Shown here piece by piece: positions 9,490 to 18,983 of a stretch of DNA of 64,000 nt. Source of the stretch: Azorinus chamasolen (Eukaryota; Mollusca; Bivalvia; Cardiida; Solecurtidae); contig OY755252.1 in assembly GCA_963576725.1 (NCBI GenBank), positions 42,301,552 to 42,365,551 on the forward strand. Reading direction: 5' to 3'. The stretch's first letter is position 1. Every line of letters begins with the position of its first letter. The position numbers and the translations under genes were made by a program. The notes under the pieces were generated by a model. That model had not been told where the DNA came from and did not search any database. It was given only the letters and a program-made list of their open reading frames with translations.

Positions 9490-9780
9490 AGATTTAATAT
9501 TCCCCACCAACGGCTGAGGGATATGCTTTTGGCGTTGTCTGTGTGTCCGTCCATGTGTCTGTGCAACCCGGACTAATATCTTTCAGAAACAGTTTGGAGT
9601 TTTTCTTTGAAATTTTTTAATGAATGTTTTGGCCCTTTGTTTGCTAAAAATATAACATGTCCAGTGCCATTTCTCAGAAACTGTTTGAGTTTTTTCTCAG
9701 AAACTTTGAGTAAATCTTCAGTAGCATATGTACATGCAGCTCTGCAAGTATCATTGATATTGACCTTGTAACACCAGAGT
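9490..9780 (+). mobile_element. Helentron/pearl-like 5' fragment
   Basis: CCCCACCAACGGCTGAGGGATATG followed by TGTCTGTGTGTCCGTCCATG and then about 200 bp with CAGAAACTGTTTGAGTTTTT, CACCAGAGTTATAGCCCCTT. The order short fold-back, TCTGTC run, then GAGTTATAGCCCCTTG text matches the elements at 54-57 kb. Confidence 0.55.
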
Positions 9781-9866
9781 TATAGCCCCTTGTTTGTAAG
9801 ACACAGTAGACCCAAATCAGACAGTTCCTGTAGGGGCCGTCTTATCAAGGTCTACTCTGTTTGCTT
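9781..9866 (+). mobile_element. Family A hairpin fragment
   Basis: ACAGTAGACCCAAATCAGAC / GTCTTATCAAGGTCTACTCTG with tip AGTTCCTGTAGGGGC. Element ends not visible. Confidence 0.6.
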
Positions 9867-9867
9867 A

Positions 9868-9997
9868 TGGTATACAGATAAAGGTGCATATCTGAATATT
9901 TAGATATAAAATCGTCATTTCTGCACCAAACCCTTTACTGTGACCACTCTTTAGAATTGTCTCTTTGATATTTACGCATCTAATATCTGGCCCTCTG
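9868..9997 (+). mobile_element. Family G element lacking one hairpin arm
   Basis: Left ATACAGATAAAGGTGCATA, then AAAATCGTCATTTCTGCACC and ACCACTCTTTAGAATTGTCTC; the text then jumps to TTTACGCATCTAATATCTGG and CCCTCTG, so the right arm is missing. Confidence 0.6.
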
Positions 9998-10449
9998 CGT
10001 ATAGGTAGAAGATTTGGTGTCCCTATACTTGGAGTAATTAGACTAAGTAAAGTATGTGATTGCCTTCTTTCCCCAAAAGATCTCAGATGGAAGCAAATTG
10101 AATTTCCGGGAAGATTTTTTTCCTTTCTCAATTCCCTTGTTATTGGCTAGCCCAAGGTTTCAGCTCAGTGATTACATCTATCTTCAACCAATCTATCATC
10201 TATATTAATTTCGGGAATCTTAGACCACAAGTGTTTAGAGGTAAATTGGAAACATATTAGTCACAATTAGCTGTCTAGATTAAAAGCTCGGAGCAATGGC
10301 CGGGAATTGGATGAAGCCGAACCAGTATACAGTGGTTATGGTAGCTGGGTGACAGATTGGAAACATTTGAAGAGTTATGTTAACCATTTACACACTAGGA
10401 GAGTGTCCTCTGCAAAAAATTGTACGCTACAATTCTCAAAGGAGAAGTT
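9998..10449. other. Intronic sequence, no feature recognised
   Basis: No tandem or hairpin element and no exon-like coding stretch seen. The short frame at 9965-10150 crosses the G fragment border. Confidence 0.4.
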
Positions 10450-10530
10450 TTTTTTTATGTCAAACAGTTTGGATTCTGATGAGACACTGAATTTAACTCA
10501 ATATATTATCTGGATCCAAACTGTTTGAAT
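10450..10530 (-). mobile_element. Family E hairpin
   Basis: CAAACAGTTTGGATTCTGATGAG paired with TTATCTGGATCCAAACTGTTTG around ACTGAATTTAACTCAAT. Element ends not clear. Confidence 0.65.
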
Positions 10531-10555
10531 AGGTTAATTAAAAATGTTTCACTAG

Positions 10556-10773
10556 CGGGAACAGAGTTTGTTTATTCCAAAACAATAATATTCATGGACA
10601 AAATAGTTATAATGCAATATGGAAGATGGAAGTAAAGAAACAGCTCTATCAAATTCCTGGACTAGCAAACAGAGTATTGACCCTGATCAGATGGCTCCTA
10701 CAGGAGCCGTTTGATCTGGGTCTATTCTGTTTGCAAATGTGTGAAAATTCGCTTACATGAAGGAAAGGGTTAA
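10556..10773 (-). mobile_element. Family A1 element, reverse
   Basis: ATTCATGGACAAAATAGTTA and GAAGATGGAAGTAAAG on the left, hairpin 10668-10738 with tip GGCTCCTACAGGAGCC, and TGAAGGAAAGGGTTAAA on the right. Confidence 0.75.
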
Positions 10774-11024
10774 ACATAATTATATAGTATGGCCACTTGA
10801 AAACATTCTAATTCTGCATCTTTCTAACAGTTACATGTGGTAGCTTAACGCAAGATAGGACAGAACATCAACAGATAGCTCTGCATTACATGTCTGCATT
10901 TAGCACTCACCTCCTTTCAGAGACACACATATTCAGCTTACTTGTTGGCACATAGACGTTGGATAGAGTATTGATCTATTCAAAATAACTCTTGGTAATT
11001 GGGAACCGAATTTATTAACATTAA

Positions 11025-11110
11025 TTTTGCAAACAGTGTAGACCCAGACCAGAGGGCTGCCTTATCAGAATCTGCACTGTTTGTCATTCAAAAATTGTTC
11101 CAGCAATGTT
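11025..11110 (+). mobile_element. Family F hairpin, decayed
   Basis: GCAAACAGTGTAGACCCAGA / ATCAGAATCTGCACTGTTTG; tip reduced to GGGCTGCCTT. Confidence 0.55.
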
Positions 11111-11167
11111 TACCTTTTATACTAAGTGGACGTCACTGTCTAACAATGATGGAAATCATTGCACTTT

Positions 11168-11345
11168 AACCGGTTACCTGATAGACTCGCACCTTTTGAT
11201 GCCTTTGTAATCAGTGTATCTGATCAGGATCTGCTCTGTTTGCTTATGAAATTTATATAGACATGATTCTACAGTTTCTGCCAATTATTATTATGGCCAA
11301 ACAAACGTGTTCAAATTCTGTTATATAATTCAGCTAATAAATGAT
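11168..11345 (+). mobile_element. Family A element, left arm deleted and right end truncated
   Basis: TTAACCGGTTACCTGATAGAC, then directly ATCTGATCAGGATCTGCTC and the A right half ending TCAGCTAATAAATGATCATC. Confidence 0.6.
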
Positions 11346-11359
11346 CATCATGCTAGAGG

Positions 11360-11481
11360 ATTTTGAGTGACAAATAGTGCAGACCCTCATCAGAGGACTC
11401 CTTTAGGGGCCATCTGTTCTGGGTCTGTATGCAAATACCAGTGTATGTGTTTCCCACATTCATAATATAACTAAGGGTTAA
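11360..11481 (-). mobile_element. Family F right half
   Basis: TGCAGACCCTCATCAGAGG / CCATCTGTTCTGGGTCTG with tip ACTCCTTTAGGGG, then GTGTATGTGTTTCCCACATTC and AAGGGTTAA. Confidence 0.65.
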
Positions 11482-11504
11482 ATCTGCTTCTGTTTTGTGA
11501 CAAA

Positions 11505-12732
11505 TAATGGAGGTGGGGGCAGCCCGGATGATTGCCGGTGGATACCATTCTGGTAATGGAGGTGGGGGCAGCCCGGATGATTGCCGGTGGATACCATTCT
11601 GGTAATGGAGGTGGGGGCAGCCCGGATGATTGCCGGTGGATACCATTCTGGTAATGGAGGTAGGGGCAGCCCGGATGATTGCCGGTGGATACCATTCTGG
11701 TAATGGAGGTGGGGGTATCCCTGATGATTGCCGGTGGATACCATTCTGGTAATGGAGGTGGGGGTAGCCCTGATGATTGCCGGTGGATACCATTCTGGTA
11801 ATGGAGGTGCGGGTAGCCCTGATGATTGCCGGTGGATACCATTCTGGTAATGGAGGTAGGGGCAGCCCTGATGATTGCCGGTGGATACCATTCTGGTAAT
11901 GGAGGTAGGGGCAGCCCTGATGATTGCCGGTGGATACCATTCTGGTAATGGAGGTATGGGCAGCCCGGATGATTGCCGGTGGATACCATTCTGGTAATGG
12001 AGGTGGGGGTAGCCCTGATGATTGCCGGTGGATACCATTCTGGTAATGGAGGTGGGGGCAGCCCGGATGATTGCCGGTGGATACCATTCTGGTAATGGAG
12101 GTGGGGGCAGCCCTGATGATTGCCGGTGGATACCATTCTGGTAATGGAGGTGGGGGTAGCCCTGATGATTGCCGGTGGATACCATTCTGGTAATGGAGGT
12201 GGGGGCAGCCCGGATGATTGCCGGTGGATACCATTCTGGTAATGGAGGTGGGGGCAGCCCTGATGATTGCCGGTGGATACCATTCTGGTAATGGAGGTGG
12301 GGGCAGCCCGGATGATTGCCTGTGGATACCATTCTGGTAATGGAGGTGGGGGCAGCCCTGATGATTGCCGGTGGATACCATTCTGGTAATGGAGGTGGGG
12401 GCAGCCCTGATGATTGCCGGTGGATACCATTCTGGTAATGGAGGTGGGGGTAGCCCTGATGATTGCCGGTGGATACCATTCAGGTAATGGAGGTGGGGGC
12501 AGCCCTGATGATTGCCGGTGGATACCATTCTGGTAATGGAGGTGGGGGTAGCCCTGATGATTGCCGGTTGATACCATTCAGGTAATGGAGGTGGGGGTAG
12601 CCCTGATGATTGCCGGTGGATACCATTCTGGTAATGGAGGTGGGGGTAGCCCTGATGATTGCCGGTGGATACCATTCTGGTAATGGAGGTGGGGGCAGCC
12701 CGGATGATTGCCGGTGGATACCATTCTGGTAA
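11505..12732 (-). repeat. 49-bp minisatellite, about 25 units
   Basis: Unit: TAATGGAGGTGGGGGCAGCC, then C(G/T)GATGATTGCCGG, then TGGATACCATTCTGG. Units differ at few positions (GGCAGCCCGG versus GGTAGCCCTG and GGCAGCCCTG; one CCTGTGG; three with CATTCAGG or GGTTGATACC), and similar variants cluster. Because 49 = 3x16+1, the peptide repeat WYPPAIIRA/HRQSSGLPPPPLPE/MVSTGNHQG is open in all three minus-strand frames (11353-12675, 11471-12577, 11478-12479). That is a by-product of the period with no stop in the unit; no splice or start context supports a gene. Confidence 0.95.
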
Positions 12733-13312
12733 CTCAGTTGTTCAGTGTTTCTACATTCTCCATTGTACATTGTAATTCATGACTTTGTCCTTATCTTCTA
12801 GCTTAAATTGCTGAAAATTCTGGGAAGAAAAAATATCTGATTTCTGACTTGTAAAATCCCATTTATTTTGTTGCCATGGTAATTAGATGTTACTATGACC
12901 CTAGATGGCACAGTTTCCAATAAATATACAAATGAGTCCAGAGAACAGGATAGCCTTCAATAGTTGCCATGGGAATAACCCTCACATTCTTATACTGTAA
13001 ACAAGTTCTGTCTGCCCTCACAGGACTATGGGGGAAAAAAGAATGACCGTACTTATCCTACATATTCAGACAGACATACTTAGGCAAATAGTGCAGAATA
13101 AGATCTAAATGTTCCTGAATGAGCAGTTTGATATAGTGAGAGCTTGGTGCAAAACTATGAAGGAGTTAGAATAGTTTTGCACCAAGCCCTCGATATTAGG
13201 TCTACACAATTGTTTTGGATCAGTTTAACTCAAGTCTTGCGCTTTTAATGTACTGAATTTGTAAATATTGTAGACCCGTATGCAACGTCACTTTGTTTAT
13301 GTATGTTTTGTA
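12733..13312. other. Intronic sequence with one short inverted repeat
   Basis: No coding signal. GCTTGGTGCAAAACTAT at 13142-13158 is followed at 13171-13187 by its exact complement, a 17-bp stem with a 12-nt loop. Confidence 0.6.
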
Positions 13313-13545
13313 TTTATTAACATTGTTTCTGCTCACTATCGGCTAATTGGACGCCCCCAGAGTGAGAGAGGAGAGGCTATAGAGGGACCCAGGCGCGATG
13401 CCCTACTCTTATTATTGACAGAGTTTCTCTGGTTCTTTTAGATGCCCAGTGTATAGCACTGATACATCAGACCTCGGTTTATAGTCTCGTTCGAAGGACT
13501 TGGTCCGGCGGGGATCAAATCCAGATCGAACCCTGGTATTGTAGT
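13313..13545 (+). repeat. Dispersed SINE-like repeat, copy 2
   Basis: Shares the CGGCTAATTGGACGCCCC ... GATGCCCTACTCTTA ... CTCTGGTTCTTTTAGATG block with 283-455. It continues to CCGGCGGGGATC and GATCGAACCCTGG (13524-13536), close to the complement of a pol III B box. A tRNA-derived SINE on the minus strand is plausible but not proven. Confidence 0.5.
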
Positions 13546-13645
13546 CGATGTTTTGTATAAATTAAGACGCCAGAAACGTAATAGCAAATAGTGAAGACAC
13601 AATGCATCTTGATTTCTTTTATCCACTATTATAATAACAGTACAT

Positions 13646-13785
13646 GTGAATGGAAACATTGTGATAAATAGAGCATTAAATTTTGCTCCTATGGAGCAAA
13701 TGCTCTATTTATCACAATGGTTTCAAAAGATGACTTTTATAGAGGTGCAAAAGGCATCAGTATCAGGGAATTCAAACACTGAATT
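13646..13785 (-). mobile_element. Family B hairpin and one flank
   Basis: ACATTGTGATAAATAGAGCAT ... TGCTCCTATGGAGCAAATGC ... ATTTATCACAATGGTTTC, then GACTTTTATAGAGGTGC and GTATCAGGGAA. Four extra bases sit in the left arm and the outer left half is lost. Confidence 0.65.
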
Positions 13786-13799
13786 TTCAACGTGGAACA

Positions 13800-13981
13800 T
13801 CCCATTACTTTGCTTGACTATAGAGTCCACTCAGTATGTTAAAGGTTGAAACTAATGCTTGATGATTTTGAGGGACAAACCGTGTAGACACTGATCAGAG
13901 GGCTCCTAAGGAGCCCCGATGATCTAGGTCTATACTGTTTGCAAATGTCAGTGTATGCATGTCTTGCATTTAAAGGGTTAA
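13800..13981 (-). mobile_element. Family F element, right end TTAA
   Basis: TATAGAGTCCACTCAGTATG, hairpin 13878-13945 with tip GGCTCCTAAGGAGCC, and GTGTATGCATGTCTTGCATTTAAAGGGTTAA. Confidence 0.7.
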
Positions 13982-14342
13982 AAATTGATTTCGACTTCTC
14001 AACAGACAATTGGTACCAGGTTTTGCCAGGCATGTTTTATTGTGGGAAAAATGTGGTCTTGGAGAAAATATTTGAGAATGTTGTCCTCAATAGAGTTATT
14101 GTTGAGAAACTTTAATGTCCCACAAGGTCCATGAGCCCATTGCTGTGATGGATAAAAAACACAACTTCCAAGCTGATATGAATCTGTATGTAGTATACAT
14201 GTACTTGTATTTCCCATTGACCTCATGAATATTCATGTACTAAATCATTATTACTGTATGAATTGCTGAATATTTATGATGGTGTATGGGCACAGGAATA
14301 TTTAACTGTGACAAGAGCTGTAGAATCAGATCAGTATTAGAT

Positions 14343-14827
14343 TAACCCTTTCCTCCATTAACCCTTCTCTTGCTGAATTTTAAAATACATTTCTCCTTCT
14401 TTACCCATGCCCTGTTGTATAATTACATATATCTTCACTGTGTACAAGTATTTCGCTGTGCAATCACTGCTGTGGAGTGCACTGGTTGCACAATCAACTT
14501 GTAAATAGTGCAGACCCTGATGAGACAGCTCCTGCAGGAGCTGTCTCAATTGGGTCTTCACTATTTACAGGTAGGTATATTGACGTGAATAGCAAGCGAA
14601 GGGTTAATACGCCTTTCTACGTCTCTGTAATAGTCACTTTTTAAAACCATTGTGATAAATAGAGCATTTGCTCCTTAGAGGAGCAAATGTTCTATTTATT
14701 ACAATCGTTTCAGAACTACAAAATTCTAAAAAGAATCCTTTTCTCTAGTTAAGTAATGCTCCTTTTTCGTTAGATTTATTCCAAGAGAACTAAGGATCTA
14801 AAAATAGTCTATGAGGGAAAGGGTTAA
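14343..14827 (+). mobile_element. Family B element split by a family C insertion
   Basis: Left scrap TTAACCCTTTCCTCCA (14343-14357), then C, then TACGCCTTTCTACGTCTCTG through the B hairpin (tip GCTCCTTAGAGGAGC) to ATGAGGGAAAGGGTTAA. Confidence 0.8.
14358..14607 (-). mobile_element. Family C element inserted in B
   Basis: TTAA both sides (14358-14361, 14604-14607). Reverse orientation of the 8097 copy, 250 bp, hairpin tip CAGCTCCTGCAGGAGCTG at 14526-14543. Confidence 0.9.
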
Positions 14828-14985
14828 TAAGCAAACAGACTAGGACCAGATCAGAAGATTCCTATCATAATATAAATTTTAGATCTGATTGTACATGCCA
14901 TGGTCAAAACATCTTTGGTTCTTATACCATTATAACTATCACCTAAATTTTCATGATATCATTATTTCCCCATAAATATGTAAGG

Positions 14986-15201
14986 TTAACCCTTTACTCC
15001 ATAAATACGTCTTTCTAAGCCTTCGCAAACAGAGTAGACCCAGATCAGACTGCTTCTGTAGGAGTCGTCTGGATCAGGGTCTGCTCTGTTTGCTTATGAA
15101 ATTATAATAGATGACTATACAGTTTCTACAAGTACCAGAATCTATGTGTTAAAATGCCTTCAAAATATTCATGATGTCATTGTTCCTTACACAGATATTA
15201 A
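14986..15201 (+). mobile_element. Family A element, 216 bp
   Basis: TTAACCCTTTACTCCATAAA start, hairpin 15026-15092, and right half TTCATGATGTCATTGTTCC. It shares TTAA 15198-15201 with the next A element. Confidence 0.75.
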
Positions 15202-15521
15202 TCCTTTCCTTCAGTTCATATAAGCGTGTTTCCACACATTTGCAAACAGAGTAGACCCAGATCAGACAGCTCCTATAGGAGCCGTCTGATCAGGGTCTGC
15301 ACTGTTTGCTTTTGACATGATATAGATCTGATTTTACACTTTTTGACAAAGTAAAAAAAATCCCTTGAAAAGCTTATAATATAAAAATTAAGCTAATAAA
15401 TATCCATGTTGTCATTTCATACATGAATACAGAAAGGGTTTATACAGAGAAAGGGTTTATACAGAGAAAGGGTTTATACAGGGTTTATACAGAGAAAGGG
15501 TTTATACAGAGAAAGGGTTAA
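15198..15521 (+). mobile_element. Family A element with an expanded 17-bp repeat at its end
   Basis: TTAATCCTTTCCTTCAG start, hairpin 15240-15310 with tip CAGCTCCTATAGGAGC. The usual AGGGTTAA end is preceded by about five copies of AGAAAGGGTTTATACAG (15430-15516), one shortened, a local expansion of the terminal sequence. Confidence 0.8.
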
Positions 15522-15559
15522 ATGTCTGTACAGCAACATTTCTCTCTATAATGTGTACA

Positions 15560-15665
15560 ATGGAGGAACCACATTCCTTTGCAGACAGTATAGACCCTGC
15601 TCAGAATTGAGGGCTTCTGAAGGAGTCCTCTGATAACAATCTGCGCCATTTGCCATAGTTTACAG
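15560..15665 (-). mobile_element. Family F hairpin, decayed
   Basis: GCAGACAGTATAGACCCTGC ... GGGCTTCTGAAGGAGTCC ... GATAACAATCTGCGCCATTTGCC. Confidence 0.5.
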
Positions 15666-16110
15666 TTTGCAGACAAAATTTCCCTCCAGAATCAGAATGT
15701 CGTCAATTCTTGAAGGATCCATTTGAAAAGTGAACATTGTAAGGGTGAAGAGTAAATCATAAAGGGCCCTATATCAGGTTGGTCTGTGACTCTAGACAGT
15801 TTAATCCAGTTATTATTCTGAAATGTTTCAATTTTCTAAATCGTAAATGTCACTCTACGATCATAACCTGACAGGACAGGATTTATTGTGCTTCCTAGTC
15901 CGCTTGATGAACTGCCGTAAAAAATAATTTTTTTGCATTGATGAATATCGTGAAATTTCTTCTTGAGAAAATATTCCATCACCAACTGGCTCTCATTAGT
16001 CATTTTGAAAAGTGTCAGAGAAAATGGCATCTGCGTTGTTTAGGGAACAGAATTGTAAATTAGTTGAGGTCCTTTTGCCTCAAGGAAAAAAGTGGTTGTG
16101 ACCGTGCATA
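15666..16110. other. Intronic sequence, no feature recognised
   Basis: AT-rich; no tandem repeat, hairpin tip or exon signal seen. Confidence 0.4.
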
Positions 16111-16560
16111 CAGAACAGACCAAGACCAACGTCTTACCTTATGTGTCTAATCATGGTCTACACTATATGACCAAACAGAATAGACCAAGACCAACGTCTT
16201 ACCTTATGTGTCTAATCATGGTCTACACTATATGCCCAAACAGAACAGACCAAGACCAATGTCTTACCTTATGTGTCTAATCATGGTCTATACTATATGC
16301 CCAAACAGAACAGACCAAGACCAACGTCTTACCTTATGTGTCTAATCATGGTCTACACTATATGACCAAACAGAACAGACCAAGACCAACGTCTTACCTT
16401 ATGTGTCTAATCATGGTCTATATTATATGCCCAAACAGAACAGACCAAGACCAACGTCTTACCGTATGTGTCTAATCATGGTCTATACTATATGCCCAAA
16501 CAGAACAGACCAAGACCAACGTCTTACCTTATGTGTCTAATCATGGTCTACACTTTATGA
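16111..16560 (+). repeat. 65-bp minisatellite, 7 units
   Basis: Unit CAGAACAGACCAAGACCAAC GTCTTACCTTATGTGTCTAA TCATGGTCTACACTATATG CCCAAA with few substitutions. The motif AGACCAAGAC...GTCTAATCATGGTCT is an imperfect stem that resembles the arms of families A and F, so the array may have grown from such a hairpin. An eighth, diverged unit lies at 16760-16830 beyond an inserted G element. Confidence 0.9.
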
Positions 16561-16759
16561 CCAGAGCAACAATTAATGGTGCATTCTCAAATACTTAAAT
16601 CGTCCTTTCCCCACCAAATCCTGTATTGTGACCTGACTCTTTAGAGTTGTCTCTTCAAGACGATTCTAAGGAGTGGTCACAACAGGGTTTGGCAGAGAAA
16701 TAAAGAAGTTCAATTATTCTTGAAAATGTTTGAATTTACGCACCTTATCAGGAACTCTG
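16561..16759. mobile_element. Family G element inserted in the 65-bp array
   Basis: CCAGAGCAACAATTAATGGTGC at the left and CGCACCTTATCAGGAACTCTG at the right form diverged terminal inverted repeats. The central stem is CTCTTTAGAGTTGTCTC / GACGATTCTAAGGAGTGG, flanked by CCACCAAATCC ... GGGTTTGGC. Confidence 0.75.
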
Positions 16760-16836
16760 ATACGACCATATAGAATAGACCAAGACCAACTTGTTATTGG
16801 TGTGTCTAATCATGGTCTACACTATATAATCATGTT
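16760..16836 (+). repeat. Diverged eighth unit of the 65-bp repeat
   Basis: GAATAGACCAAGACCAAC then TTGTTATTGGTGTGTCTAAT CATGGTCTACACTATATA. Separated from the array only by the G element. Confidence 0.75.
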
Positions 16837-17014
16837 CAGAGCTGTTTATTTAAAGCTATATAGTTAAAGACGGATATTGTCATTTCTCCACCAAACCCTA
16901 TGTTGTGACCACCCATTAGGATTGTCTTGAAGAGTTCACTAGATAGGGTTTAGTGGAGAATTAAAGGAGCTATTCTTGAAAAGGTTTTAATTATGTATCC
17001 TATTTAAGGCCTTC
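16837..17014. mobile_element. Family G element
   Basis: CAGAGCTGTTTATTT start; TCATTTCTCCACCAAACCC and GGGTTTAGTGGAGAA arms; weak central stem. Ends near ATGTATCCTATTTAAGGCC. Confidence 0.6.
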
Positions 17015-17023
17015 GTTTACTAT

Positions 17024-17281
17024 ATTTAACTCTTTACACCATGGGTATTCATGTAGGAAATAATGACATCATGAATATCAATTAGATTAATTTCTATAAT
17101 GGCCCATGAACACACAAGGGTTTGGCCGTTGCAGAAACTGTAGAATCATAGTCTGTAGCATATTTCGTAAGCAAACAGAGCAGACCCTGATCAGACGGCT
17201 CCAACAGGATCTGTCTGATCGGGGTCTACTTTGTTTGCAAAGGCATGATAAGAAAGATGTATTTATGGAGTAGAGTGTTAG
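17024..17281 (-). mobile_element. Family A3 element, reverse, 258 bp
   Basis: TTAACTCTTTACACCATGGG, ATGACATCATGAATATCAAT, hairpin 17171-17240 with tip GGCTCCAACAGGATC, and end GGAGTAGAGTGTTAG. Confidence 0.75.
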
Positions 17282-17489
17282 ATCAATGGTGGTGAGCCTG
17301 TTTTACTATAGCTTATAATGTGTGCTAAAGGTAAGCTTTCCCTATATAGGAAGTGACAAGATTGGAATCCAGTTACAACAGTAATGGAACAGTAATTAGT
17401 CACTGCCGCTGTAAACCTAATTATAAAGCAATAAATGCTGAATATTTTATGAGCCTTATTGTTTAAATATGATATACACTGAATATTAA
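17282..17489. other. Intronic sequence, no feature recognised
   Basis: No hairpin or tandem structure noted. Confidence 0.4.
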
Positions 17490-17606
17490 CAGAGCTACAG
17501 ATAATGGTGCGTACCCAAATACGAAAATCGTCATTTCTTCACCAAACCCTATAATGTGACCACTCTTTGGAATCGTCTCTTTGAGACGATTCTAAAATGT
17601 GGTCAC
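17490..17606. mobile_element. Family G left part, interrupted
   Basis: CAGAGCTACAGATAATGGTGC, TCATTTCTTCACCAAACCC, and stem GGAATCGTCTCTTTGAGACGATTC with 9-10 paired bases, then GTGGTCACAGTATTGG where Helentron-like sequence begins. Confidence 0.7.
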
Positions 17607-17630
17607 AGTATTGGGCATATTGTTTTTGCC

Positions 17631-17662
<32 letters not shown>

Positions 17663-17850
17663 TTGTCAGCAACATTAGCATTGGTCATAACTTTTAAGCC
17701 AGTACAGATAGAGAGTGAGACTTGATATTTGGCATGCATCATGTATCTCATAAAGCCGCACATTTTGAGGGGTGACATGTCAAAGTCATCCTTCATGGTC
17801 AGAGGTCAAATATATAGGTCAAATCACTGACTTTAACATTGGCCATAATT
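17607..17850 (+). mobile_element. Helentron/pearl-like fragment (same type as 54302-55893)
   Basis: GCATATTGTTTTTGCCCTG, a (TCTG)n run, then TTGGTCATAACTTTTAAGCC, GACTTGATATTTGGCATGC and GTGACATGTCAAAGTCATCC. One core unit plus part of the next, cut at 17850. Confidence 0.75.
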
Positions 17851-17930
17851 TTTATGCTCCCCAACAATGGTGTTGGGGGAGCATATAGTCGCCGCTTTGT
17901 CCGTCTGTCCATTCGTTTGTCTGTCCGTCC
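17851..17930 (+). mobile_element. Second Helentron-like 5' end
   Basis: TTTATGCTCCCCAACA / TGTTGGGGGAGCATA hairpin followed by GTCCGTCTGTCCATTCG and TGTCTGTCCGTCCC; the element is cut right after. Confidence 0.65.
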
Positions 17931-18220
17931 CAAACAAAACTGTCATGTCCTTGAAAATATTACATAATAAAAATTCAACTAATAAAATATTCATGATGTC
18001 ATAATTTCTTACATGAATATTGAATGGGAAACGGTTAATGAAACATCGAGCTACTTGACCTCTCATCAGTATGTCTCATCTGGATCCAAACTGTTTGTGC
18101 AGGTCATCATAAATCACCAGTAGAACACCGAAGGCAAAGAAAGCAGACCCTGATCAGATTGCTCCAACAAATGCTATTTAATCTTCAAGGCCTGCTCTGT
18201 TTGCAAAGATGTTTAAAGTA
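17931..18220. mobile_element. Fragments of families A and E
   Basis: A right half with TATTCATGATGTCATAATTTC and GAATGGGAAACGGTTAA (17940-18038); half of an E hairpin, GTCTCATCTGGATCCAAACTG (18072-18093); and an A hairpin GAAAGCAGACCCTGATCAG ... AGGCCTGCTCTGTTTGC (18137-18203). Confidence 0.6.
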
Positions 18221-18279
18221 TTTCTATTAGTGAAATATTTAGTACAACACAATAATACTTCTTTTGAGCGGCCATTGCA

Positions 18280-18366
18280 GAGAAGTTTAAAGCTTTCCCT
18301 GTTGAATATTAATGTAAGAAATGAATTAATGACATCACATGTATATTTACTAGCTGAATTTTTGTA
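18280..18366 (-). mobile_element. A3-type left-half fragment
   Basis: GAAGTTTAAAGCTTTCCCTG then AATATTAATGTAAGAAATG and GACATCACATGTATATTTA; truncated where repeat J begins. Confidence 0.5.
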
Positions 18367-18960
18367 TTATTTGCGTAAGCAATGAATACATAGGTGGCAT
18401 TCCACCATAGTGAACTTGCCTACCTGACAACTACCATTCTGCATAGCAGTCTAGTGCAATTTATTGACCTGCATTCGATTGATACAAAAGGCGTTTAATA
18501 ACATGGCATCCAGAAACAATTATGGTGTACTATAATTTCTGACATGAAAATGCTTTGTAACATTAGCTATGGTTTATTATGTGCAACAAAATTCACAAAA
18601 TATAGCAATTTGTAAGAAGGACGCACGAAATATACAAATATTAGTCACATGATGAAATCCATAATATGAATGAAAGTATTCTCCCTGGACCCAGAGGCAG
18701 TTACTCAATGAATAAAGAAGTGAGTATTGGATGACCTTATGCAAGTGATTAGGTAATCACGCCCATAAACTCTGAGTGGTCAGTTTGATAATTAGCGGGG
18801 GGAAACGGCTGAAGTGATTATCCACTGAAAAGTGTTAATCCTTTCCCGTATAAATTCGCATTTTTTTTTCATGCGGATATCAGAAATTTGATTTTCACCA
18901 CATTGATCTCATGCAAAGAATACTGCAGTGTCTGCAACACTTTCATTATACTGAAGTAGT
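18367..18960 (+). repeat. Diverged long repeat J, copy 1
   Basis: Matches the complement of 47803-48260 along almost its whole length: TAAGCAATGAA, CCTGACAACT, CAATTTATTGA, AACATGGCATC, CCCATAAACT..GAGTGGTCAG, TGCAAAGAATACTGCAG and GTCTGCAAC in order. About 170-190 bp around 18590-18770 has no counterpart in the other copy. Confidence 0.7.
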
Positions 18961-18983
18961 ATGCGGTTGTTGGTATTGGTAGT

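Larger units (their letters stand above)
14218..14995. mobile_element. Three-level nest: C inside B inside an A-type element
   Basis: Outer A3-type text runs from CCTCATGAATATTCATG to CTGTAGAATCAGATCAGTATTAGA, stops at TTAA 14343, and resumes after TTAA 14824-14827 with TAAGCAAACAGAC...ACCAGATCAG. The inserted B is itself split by C at 14358-14607. Each inserted element is bounded by TTAA on both sides, as expected from TTAA target duplication. Confidence 0.8.

Noticed and set aside
11353..12675. Three overlapping minus-strand open frames of 333-440 codons as a repeat protein gene
   Set aside because: All three frames encode the same peptide because the 49-bp unit has no stop and is not a multiple of three. 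Frames begin and end at array edges, with no splice or start context.
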